Positions 44,979-52,889 of a stretch of 64,000 nucleotides of DNA are shown here, piece by piece. Made by a program: the position numbers and the translations under genes. Source of the stretch: Aerococcus viridans. GTDB lineage: Bacteria; Bacillota; Bacilli; Lactobacillales; Aerococcaceae. The stretch's first letter is position 1, and each line of letters starts with the position of its first letter. The stretch is taken from the NCBI RefSeq assembly GCF_002083135.2, contig NZ_NBTM02000001.1:1240001-1304000 (forward strand), written 5' to 3'. The notes below the pieces were generated by a model. That model saw nothing but the letters and a program-made list of their open reading frames with translations. It was not told where the DNA came from and ran no database searches.

Positions 44979-45962
44979 ATGGTGGCGAGAAAGCAGCAGA
45001 ATGGACCTAAGGATAAGCGGTTATTGGCCATGCTGGTCCTGGCGGGATTGATTCTATTTCTATGGGTAGGTAACCGGATGGCGGAAGAGCGGTTGGGTGA
45101 GCCGGTTGAGGTGGCTAAAGAGGTGTCCCGGACGTCGTCGATTTACCAGGAGATTTTGGAGGACCACCAATTAGCGTCTGAGTCGTCGCGGGTGCGTCAA
45201 GCAGATGAAGGGAACAAGAATGACCAAGCATCTTCTTCTATAGAAGACAGTAGTTGGGATGGGGCAAGTTCTTCATCTGAATCAGAATCTGGTGGTGAAT
45301 CGGCATCTGAAAGCCAACAAGGGGCTTCCTCGCTAGAGGAGGCTGAGGATCTAGGTCAGCTCTACCACCAGAACTCGCCTAGTGTGCCGGATGGGCAGGC
45401 TTATGTTGAAGTCAATGACAATGTGCCGATTTTTACGGATGCGGATTTGACGGATGTTGAAGAATCTTGGGAGCGGTATAGCCCTTTGGATGATTTGGGG
45501 CGGGTGTCTGAAGCCAGTGCCTTGTTAGGGGCGGACTTGATGCCGGCTGAATCGGAACAACGAGAAGCCTTGACCGCAATTACCCCAACTGGTTGGCAAC
45601 AAAACCGGTATGATATAGTGTCGGCTGGCTGGCTGTATAACCGAAGTCATTTAATTGGTTTTCAGTTGACTGGTCAGCAGGATAATTTGCTGAACTTGAT
45701 GACTGGGACCCGGTATTTCAATGTGGAAGGTATGCTACCTTTTGAAAACTATGTGGCTGCCTACGTGGAAGATAGTGAAAATCATGTCCGCTACCGGATT
45801 ACCCCTTTATTCATGGGGGATGAACTACTGGCGCGCGGGATTTTCATGGAGGCTTATTCCATTGAGGATGGTGGTGAATTGCAATTCCATGTCTATATTC
45901 CAAATGTTCAACCAGGGATTGAAATTGATTATAGCGATGGGTCCAATCAATTAGCAGTATAA
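44979..45962 (+). CDS. Membrane-anchored DNA/RNA non-specific endonuclease (EndA-like)
   Basis: A 327-residue protein with one N-terminal helix (about 16-33), a long Ser/Glu-rich linker (about 65-120, SSSSESESGGESASESQQ), and a C-terminal nuclease domain of the EndA/beta-beta-alpha-metal type. The active-site stretch is WLYNRSHLIGFQLTGQQDNLLNLMTGTRYFN (about 220-250): His in NRSHL stands for the DRGH general base, and Asn in DNLLNLMTGTR for the metal ligand. In pneumococcus EndA degrades one DNA strand during uptake and also extracellular DNA. AGGGAGGTG precedes ATG 44979. Single gene between terminators. Confidence 0.9.
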   Translation: MVARKQQNGPKDKRLLAMLVLAGLILFLWVGNRMAEERLGEPVEVAKEVSRTSSIYQEILEDHQLASESSRVRQADEGNKNDQASSSIEDSSWDGASSSSESESGGESASESQQGASSLEEAEDLGQLYHQNSPSVPDGQAYVEVNDNVPIFTDADLTDVEESWERYSPLDDLGRVSEASALLGADLMPAESEQREALTAITPTGWQQNRYDIVSAGWLYNRSHLIGFQLTGQQDNLLNLMTGTRYFNVEGMLPFENYVAAYVEDSENHVRYRITPLFMGDELLARGIFMEAYSIEDGGELQFHVYIPNVQPGIEIDYSDGSNQLAV

Positions 45963-45966
45963 AATG

Positions 45967-46013
45967 AAAAGTCTGACTTGATTTAAGAAGCATTGCAATC
46001 AAGTCAGACTTTT
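45967..46013. terminator. Bidirectional terminator
   Basis: A perfect 17-base stem (AAAAGTCTGACTTGATT with its complement) between convergent genes, with A- and T-runs on both flanks. Confidence 0.92.
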
Positions 46014-46015
46014 AT

Positions 46016-47539
46016 TTATTTATACGCTTTTACTTGCCGATCTAGAAATTGTTTTGCGACTTGTTGTCCAAAGGCAAAAGACATTTGTGCATTGTTGTTT
46101 CCGTATTGTGTGGTCATAATCCAACGTCCTGTCAAGAAGAGGTTGTCGAGTGTTCCATACCGTTGAGAAATGACTTGTCCTTGAGGCCAGGTGACTAGCA
46201 CACCACCGTCTAAGGCAGGGGTAAATATGTCACGGTTAACCATGTTTTTTATGAATACAACTTGTTGTGTTGCCGGTAGTAATTGACTTTCAAATCCAGC
46301 TGCATTCACTAAAATATCCACATGCTTACTTGAACCGTTCTCAAAAATCAGTTCAAACCCACCGTCACTACACGGTTTGATATCCGCCAGTTTACTGTGG
46401 AAGGTCACCTTCCCCTCATCATACCACTGCATAATATCCTCTAGGGCTTCATGTATCATTTGGCTTCTGAAATGTTCAAAAATAGGCATATATTCTTGCT
46501 TGTATCTATTGCGGTCCAGTACCGACATGCCCATGTATATATAAGGCAAATAAGGCGTGACAATACCTGCATAAATTTGGAATATATGTAAATCGCGATC
46601 GTAGTGGGCTAATTCTTGACGAATCTGCGTGATAGAGCCACTACTATATCGGTCAATTACGCGTTTAACATCTACATTATTAACTGCCATATCTCCCATA
46701 AAAGTTTCCAAAATATTATCTAGCGGGATATAACCATTATGGGCTGACTGCTGATTTTTAATCCAATCCATATTAAACGTAGCCTGAATATAACCATCAT
46801 ATGGCCCTTGTTTGACAGAGGAGAATGGTGTAGATCGTGTAAAGAAGGTGATTGAACGAGCGAGCTGATTAGCATAGTGATATTGCAGGTAACGCATAAC
46901 ATCTAGACCAGTTAAGCCGGATCCAATGATGCCAATCTTTTTATTTGGATGAATGGCGGCAAGTTTCTCCTTTACCGGGTATGGATCATGGATATATCCA
47001 CTGTGCCCCATTAAGTGATAGCGATCTGCATAAGGTGGATGCCCAATATTTAAGAAAACGACGTTATAGATGGTGTTCTGCCAATGACCATCAGCTGTTT
47101 GTAATTGATAGTGGTAATTCTTTTCCTGGCTGCCTGTAATATGACTACCTGCTTGATCTACAACTTGGATGTCTTGAATACGTTGGTAATGGATATGAAC
47201 GTGGTCATTGTCTAAATAATGTTTCATACGGTCTTTTAGATAATCACCGTACATTGCACGGGGGATAAAGGCTCCTGGATTACAGTATTCTTTGTGGTGG
47301 TATGACAACCAGTCTAATAAATCATTAGGATTATCTGCTTCGATAGACAAATCTTTCGCATATGAATTCATTACTAACTTATGGTCGTCCTCTTGATAGG
47401 GGAAACCACTGCCTAAGGACGTAGATTCATCATAAATATCAATTGTTAAGGACTGCTTTGGATGTTGGTTTTTAAAATCAATTAGGGCTTTTAGGGTGCC
47501 ATTTCCAGCTACACCTAATCCTACAATCGCGATTTGCAT
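46016..47539 (-). CDS. FAD/NAD(P)-binding protein (NAD_binding_9 type)
   Basis: A 507-residue flavoprotein-like enzyme of unknown substrate. The first Rossmann motif is IAIVGLGVAGNGTL (3-16), where the usual GXGXXG is GLGVAG. LGSGFPYQ (43-50) is typical of the NAD_binding_9 group. A second dinucleotide fold starts at KKIGIIGSGLTGLDVMRYL (about 201-219). ILVNAAGFESQLLPAT (about 417-432) is the ATG-like C-terminal FAD strand. Members have been grouped with hydroxyacylglutathione- or lysine-monooxygenase-like proteins. GGAGAAC precedes the ATG. It stands alone, divergent from brnQ. Confidence 0.8.
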   Translation of the reverse strand: MQIAIVGLGVAGNGTLKALIDFKNQHPKQSLTIDIYDESTSLGSGFPYQEDDHKLVMNSYAKDLSIEADNPNDLLDWLSYHHKEYCNPGAFIPRAMYGDYLKDRMKHYLDNDHVHIHYQRIQDIQVVDQAGSHITGSQEKNYHYQLQTADGHWQNTIYNVVFLNIGHPPYADRYHLMGHSGYIHDPYPVKEKLAAIHPNKKIGIIGSGLTGLDVMRYLQYHYANQLARSITFFTRSTPFSSVKQGPYDGYIQATFNMDWIKNQQSAHNGYIPLDNILETFMGDMAVNNVDVKRVIDRYSSGSITQIRQELAHYDRDLHIFQIYAGIVTPYLPYIYMGMSVLDRNRYKQEYMPIFEHFRSQMIHEALEDIMQWYDEGKVTFHSKLADIKPCSDGGFELIFENGSSKHVDILVNAAGFESQLLPATQQVVFIKNMVNRDIFTPALDGGVLVTWPQGQVISQRYGTLDNLFLTGRWIMTTQYGNNNAQMSFAFGQQVAKQFLDRQVKAYK

Positions 47540-47798
47540 AGTGTTCTCCTTAAATGTTGTTAAAAAATTTTTTGTACGGACGAAAGTATATTGAAATATA
47601 TTTGATTATTGCGTCTACTTTCCCCACTCTATTATCGCTATAAATTATAGCACATTCCTATATTTTATAAGAAACGCCCACGAAATATTTGTAGATCAAA
47701 AGAGGATAGGATTAGAATTCCCTAAATTTTATCTTAATGTAATGTTGTTTTATGTTAGGATATGGTATTTTTGTTGAATACGAAAAGGAGTTACAATT

Positions 47799-49154
47799 AT
47801 GAAACCAAATTTAAATAAACAGCTGACAATGCGCGAGCTCATTGTCGTAGCTTCCACGTTGTTTGGCTTATTTTTTGGTGCTGGTAATATTATTTTCCCT
47901 GTTTTGATGGGACAAATGGCTGGTAACCATGTTTGGCAAGCAAGTCTAGGATTTATCATTACTGCAACTGGGCTACCTTTATTAGCAGTAGCTGCTATGG
48001 GGATGACGCACTCAGAGGGTGTCTTTCATTTAGCTAGTAAGATTTCTAGAAAATATGCATATTTTTTCACGGTAGCATTGTATTTAACCATAGGGCCGTT
48101 CTTCGCTAGTCCAAGGACGGCATCTGTATCTTTTGAAGTGGGTTTTGCGACAACAAGTTTCGCTGAGTCTCCCGTTGCTTTATTGATTTATTCAGCCTTA
48201 TTTTTCGGTGTAGCCTTAGCATTATCACTTCGGCCATCAAATATTATGGATTATATAGGTAAATTCTTAAATCCTGTGTTCCTTATTTTCTTAGCAATTA
48301 TTTTTATTCGTGCATTTACGATGCCAGAAATAAGCGTAGCTGAAGTTGAAGCGATTGCTAGCTATTCAAATCAAGCTTTTTTCCAAGGGTTTTTGGAAGG
48401 TTATAATACGATGGACGTATTAGCAGCATTGGCTTTTGGTATCATTATTATTCGCTCAATCCGTAAATTAGGCGTGAATGAACCTAAAAACTTGGCCAGT
48501 TCAACAGTAAAATCTGGTTTGTTAACTGCTATATTAATGGGTTTAATTTATTTCAGCTTAGCTATTTTAGGTACACAAAGTCGTGGCTTTATTGATGTTC
48601 AGGAAAATGGGGGCGTCGCGCTTTCATTGATCACCCAACACTACTTCGGTACAGCTGGTTCAATCTTATTAGCCATTGTGATGGTATTTGCTTGCTTGAA
48701 AACTGCTATTGGATTAATCGTAGCCTGTGCGGAAACATTTGAAGAGCTATTTCCAAGTAAATTATCATCAACACAATGGACGCTTTTATTCGCTGGCCTA
48801 TCATTTATCGTTTCAAACGTTGGTTTAACAACGATAATCGGCTTATCTACGCCAGTATTAATGTTCCTATACCCATTGGCGATCTCACTTGTGATTTTAG
48901 CCCTAAGTGAACCCGTCTACACCAGTAAGCATGTCTACCGCTGGGTAACTGGCTTTACTATGGCTGCTGCCTTGTTTGACTTCATCAAAACATTACCAGA
49001 TGGCATTTTCAACCTAATTGGTGGGGACGCAATCGGTCATTTTGCCGAAGCAGTCTTACCATTCTACGCCTACGGATTCGGCTGGCTAGTCCCAGCTCTT
49101 CTTGGACTCGTTATAGGTATTATTCTTACTGAAAAAGAAAAAAGAGCTAGTTAA
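47799..49154 (+). CDS. brnQ: Branched-chain amino acid:cation symporter
   Basis: A 451-residue LIVCS-family carrier with 12 membrane helices. LFGLFFGAGNIIFPVLMGQMAG (21-42) and LTIGPFFASPRTASVSFEVG (about 95-114) are the family signatures. It takes up leucine, isoleucine and valine with Na+ or H+. AAAAGGAG precedes the ATG. The 259-base upstream gap is AT-rich; I found no T-box and no clear CodY site there. Closed by a strong terminator. Confidence 0.95.
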   Translation: MKPNLNKQLTMRELIVVASTLFGLFFGAGNIIFPVLMGQMAGNHVWQASLGFIITATGLPLLAVAAMGMTHSEGVFHLASKISRKYAYFFTVALYLTIGPFFASPRTASVSFEVGFATTSFAESPVALLIYSALFFGVALALSLRPSNIMDYIGKFLNPVFLIFLAIIFIRAFTMPEISVAEVEAIASYSNQAFFQGFLEGYNTMDVLAALAFGIIIIRSIRKLGVNEPKNLASSTVKSGLLTAILMGLIYFSLAILGTQSRGFIDVQENGGVALSLITQHYFGTAGSILLAIVMVFACLKTAIGLIVACAETFEELFPSKLSSTQWTLLFAGLSFIVSNVGLTTIIGLSTPVLMFLYPLAISLVILALSEPVYTSKHVYRWVTGFTMAAALFDFIKTLPDGIFNLIGGDAIGHFAEAVLPFYAYGFGWLVPALLGLVIGIILTEKEKRAS

Positions 49155-49162
49155 ACGAATCG

Positions 49163-49204
49163 AAAACACCTCTACTTCTTGGTTTGAAGTGAGGTGTTTT
49201 TTGT
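49163..49204 (+). terminator. brnQ terminator
   Basis: AAAACACCTC and GAGGTGTTTT pair, extended inside by ACTTC/GAAGT, then a T-run. Confidence 0.9.
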
Positions 49205-49537
49205 TTGCAACATTCAACTATCGTTTATAAACCTTATAGAGATTATTTTTTATTGCATATATGAACTGTTACGTATTCCAACAAAAATATAATAAATGTA
49301 TATTTTCTTCTAGTGCTATGATAATAGTATCTTTTAGACGCCTATCTTCTGTGATAAAAATACTACTGAACTTGAAGCGCGTCGCAATGGCTAATGAAAC
49401 TTTACGAATGATCTAGTTATGATAACTAGTAAAAGGAGTAGTTGTTAAAACTTGCTCTTTTTTTGTCTCGCGGTCATGGTAAACTATGACGACACCATTT
49501 TTAGTACAATGATGTATTTTTAAGGAGACCCGTAAAT
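49205..49537 (+). other. Spacer with palindrome, terminator-like hairpin and possible small RNA
   Basis: A 333-base gap before the first degV gene. It contains a TATGATAAT -10-like element at 49317-49325, GACGC (49339) and GCGTC (49379) that could close a stem, a palindrome CTAGTTAT-G-ATAACTAG (49413-49429), and a weak hairpin ending in seven T at about 49436-49464. This would fit a short transcript of about 130 bases. No coding frame is convincing. Confidence 0.35.
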
Positions 49538-50407
49538 ATGAAAACAGCAATTATCGTTGACTCAACAGCAACTTTACCAGAAGACCTTAGCAATTTGGAA
49601 AATGTATTCCAAATTAAACTGAGCGTTATTTTTCCAGACGGAGAAGTCCGTGAAGATTCAAGCGATCCCCAAGTGATTTCTGACTACTACAATGAATTAG
49701 AAACAATGACAGTGCTGCCTACAACATCACAACCGACAAACGGTCAAATATATGACGTATATGAAGAAATCGTCAAAGCGGGCTACGATGAAGTATATGG
49801 CGTGGTCGTTTCAGGGCAATTAAGTGGGACTAAATCTTCATTAGAAGCTGTGTCACGTGAATTTACTGACCAAGTAACTACCCATATTATCGATGCTAAA
49901 TCGACTTCAGGGGTATCGCAACACCTAGTTCGCGAATGCCTACGTTTACTAGAAGCAGGCCACAAGGCGGAAAAAATCGTACCCGCCCTAAAACAAGTTG
50001 CTAATGAAAGTGAAACTTACATCTTGGTGGGTTCATTAGATAACTTAGTAAAAGGAGGCCGGTTATCAGCTGCCGGTGCCTTCTTTGGTAACCTATTAAA
50101 AATCACACCTTTAATTAAAATTGACCAAACGGGTGCGCTAGAAGTGATTGATAAAATCCGTACTGATCGTAAAATGAAAGAAAAATTCAAAGGGATTTAC
50201 GAGACTGCCCACGCTAAGTATGGCGACCGTTTACATGTGTCTATAGCCCACTCAAACGCTTCAGAACGCGCCTTAGAACTTGTTGCCAATATGTCAGATG
50301 ATATGGATATGTCACAAGTAACTATTTCTGCTTTAACGCCGGTTGTAGGGACCCATGTAGGGAACGGTTCGATTGGGATCTTTTTATTGGTAGATGCCGA
50401 ATTGTAA
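49538..50407 (+). CDS. DegV-family fatty-acid-binding protein (copy 1)
   Basis: A 289-residue DegV protein, closest in role to FakB: binding a fatty acid and presenting it to the FakA kinase for incorporation into phospholipid. IIVDSTATLPEDL (4-16) with the phosphate-site Asp-Ser-Thr, TSQPTNGQIYDVYEEIVKAGYDEVYGVVVSGQLSGT (about 66-101), and VKGGRLSA (about 170-177) match the family. The last strand VVGTHVGNGSIGIFLL carries the conserved His and Gly. TAAGGAGA precedes the ATG. A close paralogue follows. Confidence 0.92.
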   Translation: MKTAIIVDSTATLPEDLSNLENVFQIKLSVIFPDGEVREDSSDPQVISDYYNELETMTVLPTTSQPTNGQIYDVYEEIVKAGYDEVYGVVVSGQLSGTKSSLEAVSREFTDQVTTHIIDAKSTSGVSQHLVRECLRLLEAGHKAEKIVPALKQVANESETYILVGSLDNLVKGGRLSAAGAFFGNLLKITPLIKIDQTGALEVIDKIRTDRKMKEKFKGIYETAHAKYGDRLHVSIAHSNASERALELVANMSDDMDMSQVTISALTPVVGTHVGNGSIGIFLLVDAEL

Positions 50408-50415
50408 TATTCGAG

Positions 50416-50442
50416 AAAAATGCGATTTATCGCATTTTTTTT
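50416..50442 (+). terminator. Terminator between the degV copies
   Basis: AAAAATGCGA pairs perfectly with TCGCATTTTT around a 4-base loop, then more T. A TTGTTATAAT promoter-like element follows at once. Confidence 0.85.
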
Positions 50443-50497
50443 GTTATAATGTACCTTGAATAAACACAACACCAAGTGTTACAAGGAGGAGAATATT

Positions 50498-51370
50498 ATG
50501 CGCTCAGCAATCATTGTAGATAGTACATCTAGTTTGCCTGACGAATTAAAAAACCATCCCGATGTGTACGAGGTAACTTTAAAGGTCGCTTTTAAAGATG
50601 GCGAAGTGATGGATGATACCACAAACGAAATGAGTTTGAAACACTTTTACCACAAAATGGTGAGTGTAGACGAATTGCCAACCTCATCTCAACCCGAACC
50701 AGCGGACTATTACCGAATTATGGATGAACTAATAGCCAAGGGTTACGACGAGGTTTATGGGGTCTTTATGTCTAGTAAACTGAGTGGGACCTTCCAAACA
50801 GCCCGTATGGTCATGCAAGAATATCAAGATCGAATCAATGTCCACTTAATCGATACCAAGGCTGTATCCATTATTATTGCTCACGAAGTGAAAGAATTGA
50901 TTCGTCTGATTGAATCAGGCTATAAAGCTGAACAAATTATTCCAGCAATGAACCAAATGATTCAAGATTCAGAAATTTATATCTTTATTGAAGATTTAAA
51001 CAACTTAGTTAAAGGTGGCCGGGCCAAAGCAGCCTCAGCCTTTATCGGGTCGGTATTAAAAATCTTTCCTATCCTACGATTTGAAGATGACGGTACAGTA
51101 GACGTTTTTGAGAAAATCCGTACTGAAGGAAAGATTAAAAAATCTTGGTTGCATATCTATGAAGAAGCCCGTGACCAATTCGGTGACCGTCTGCATTTAG
51201 GCTTTGCCCACGGTGATGCTTATGATAAGGCCGTTGAATTCAGAGACTTTTTCCTAGAACACTATCCAAATGAAGACATCATTATCCGTTATTTAACACC
51301 TGTTTTGGGGGTTCACGGAGGTAAGGGCTCCTTAGGTATGGGGTTACTAGTAGACGCTGACTTAGACTAA
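50498..51370 (+). CDS. DegV-family fatty-acid-binding protein (copy 2)
   Basis: A 290-residue paralogue of the preceding gene: IIVDSTSSLPDEL (4-16), TSSQPEPADYYRIMDELIAKGYDEVYGVFMSSKLSGT, LVKGGRAKA and GVHGGKGSLGMGLLVD. The pocket regions differ from copy 1, so the two may prefer different fatty acids, as FakB1 and FakB2 do; that is inference. ATG 50498 follows AAGGAGGAG; 14 upstream in-frame codons are leader. It lies 11 bases from the Nudix gene, which is probably cotranscribed. Confidence 0.92.
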   Translation: MRSAIIVDSTSSLPDELKNHPDVYEVTLKVAFKDGEVMDDTTNEMSLKHFYHKMVSVDELPTSSQPEPADYYRIMDELIAKGYDEVYGVFMSSKLSGTFQTARMVMQEYQDRINVHLIDTKAVSIIIAHEVKELIRLIESGYKAEQIIPAMNQMIQDSEIYIFIEDLNNLVKGGRAKAASAFIGSVLKIFPILRFEDDGTVDVFEKIRTEGKIKKSWLHIYEEARDQFGDRLHLGFAHGDAYDKAVEFRDFFLEHYPNEDIIIRYLTPVLGVHGGKGSLGMGLLVDADLD

Positions 51371-51381
51371 GTGAGGGCAAT

Positions 51382-51837
51382 ATGTTATCAACACTTATTT
51401 ACTTGGAAAATGACTTAGACCAATACTTGATGCTCCACCGGACGAAAAAAGCCAACGACGTCAACCACGGGAAATGGATTGGGCTTGGCGGTAAATTTGA
51501 ACAAGGTGAATCACCTATGGAATGTTTGGAAAGAGAAGTCAAGGAAGAGGCTAGCCAAAACTTGAAATCAGCCGTTTTTCGAGGGGTAGTCACTTTTATC
51601 TACGCTGACCAAGAACCCATGTATATTTTCTTATATACGGGTCAATTAGAAAATAATGAAGTTGGGGAAACTCGAGAAGGGGACTTAGCCTGGGTAGACA
51701 AGGATAAGATTTTTGACCTAACCCTTTGGGCAGGCGACCGTATTTTTCTTAAAGAATTAATCCAAACCACCGCTCTGATAGATATTAAATTAGTATATGA
51801 TGAAAATGATGTTTTAAAATTGGTTGAGAAGCGGTAG
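51382..51837 (+). CDS. Nudix hydrolase (MutT/8-oxo-dGTP-like)
   Basis: A 151-residue Nudix protein. The box G37-x5-E43-x7-R51-E52-V53-K54-E55-E56 is complete in its catalytic residues, but the usual Gly two residues after EE is Ser58. MLHRTKKANDVNHGKWIGLGGK before it is typical of 8-oxo-dGTP diphosphatases of Gram-positives. The substrate is not certain. GTGAGGG lies before the ATG. Last gene of the degV2 transcript. Confidence 0.88.
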   Translation: MLSTLIYLENDLDQYLMLHRTKKANDVNHGKWIGLGGKFEQGESPMECLEREVKEEASQNLKSAVFRGVVTFIYADQEPMYIFLYTGQLENNEVGETREGDLAWVDKDKIFDLTLWAGDRIFLKELIQTTALIDIKLVYDENDVLKLVEKR

Positions 51838-51957
51838 AGTATATAGTAGTTGGAAATAAGTGATTGTTGTGAAATTGTAAGGTGACTATACCAATTTTTT
51901 ACATATGAATTGTTTATATATAGTATATTGTAGAAATGAAAATGCCCTATTTACAGA

Positions 51958-51985
51958 AAGATTCATGTATCCTGAATCTTTTTTA
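51958..51985 (+). terminator. Terminator upstream of cpsB
   Basis: AAAGATTCA pairs with TGAATCTTT, then TTT. It could simply end the Nudix transcript. A TATATT at 51924-51929 lies ahead of it, so it might instead act as a leader terminator for the capsule operon. Confidence 0.75.
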
Positions 51986-52037
51986 GGTATGTAGTGATCA
52001 CAATACTTCATTCACTAAATGAAAAGGAGGGAATGTA

Positions 52038-52814
52038 ATGATAGATATCCATAATCATATATTACCTGGGGTGGATGATGGTGCTAAAGATATTGAAATG
52101 TCAATAGAGATGGCGAATGTCGCTGTCCAAGAAGGGATTACCCATATTTTAGCCACACCTCACCACCGTAATTCAGAATTCGTTAATGAACGTATTAAGG
52201 TTGAAGAGGCGGTTGGTCAATTACAAGTAGAGTTGGACCGTAGAGGCATTGATTTGGTTGTATTCCCAGGACAAGAAGTAAGACTTCATGGTGAATTATT
52301 GGACCATATTGACCAAGCTGAAATTTTATTTACAGATTTAGATGACCATTATATTTTAATTGAATTTCCAAGCCATGAAGTACCGCATTATGCAGAACAA
52401 GTTTTCTTTGATCTGTTATCCCGTAATATTCGTCCTATCATCGTTCATCCGGAACGAAATCAAAGGATTATTGAAAAACCAGAAGTATTAAAACGTTTTG
52501 TGGAGATGGGTTGTTACGCACAGTTAACAGCAGCTTCATATTTAGGGGAGTTTGGTTCTGGTGTTGAAGAAACGAGTCGTTTGTTGATTGAAGAAAATCT
52601 TGTCCATATGCTGGCTTCAGATGCCCACCGTCCACATGGACCTAGGGGCTTTAATATGGAGGCAGCCTTCAATAAAATGCAGGTTGAGTATGGGACTAGT
52701 ATCGTGTTTGATTTTAAAGCCAATGCTAAAAGTTTGGTGAATGGGGATCCAATGATCACCAATTTTGTTTTAGACCAACCAAAACGTAAGAAGAAATTCT
52801 TCGGTCTCTTTTAG
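52038..52814 (+). CDS. cpsB: CpsB/CapC-type protein-tyrosine phosphatase
   Basis: A 258-residue PHP-domain phosphatase that removes phosphate from the tyrosine tail of CpsD kinases in Gram-positive capsule systems. Metal ligands are visible in IDIHNHILPGVDDG (3-16, His5 and His7), ATPHH (40-44), FPGQEVRLH (about 74-82), IVHPERN (about 135-141) and ASDAHRPHG (about 195-203). AAAGGAGGG precedes the ATG. It opens an operon with the dehydratase, CpsC and CpsD, which contains its expected substrate. Confidence 0.95.
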   Translation: MIDIHNHILPGVDDGAKDIEMSIEMANVAVQEGITHILATPHHRNSEFVNERIKVEEAVGQLQVELDRRGIDLVVFPGQEVRLHGELLDHIDQAEILFTDLDDHYILIEFPSHEVPHYAEQVFFDLLSRNIRPIIVHPERNQRIIEKPEVLKRFVEMGCYAQLTAASYLGEFGSGVEETSRLLIEENLVHMLASDAHRPHGPRGFNMEAAFNKMQVEYGTSIVFDFKANAKSLVNGDPMITNFVLDQPKRKKKFFGLF

Positions 52815-52889
52815 TTTATTGGATTTATAGTTTGTTATAAATATGTATCAGGAAAAAAGAAAAGAAAAAGTTGGGAGCGTAATGCGTAA

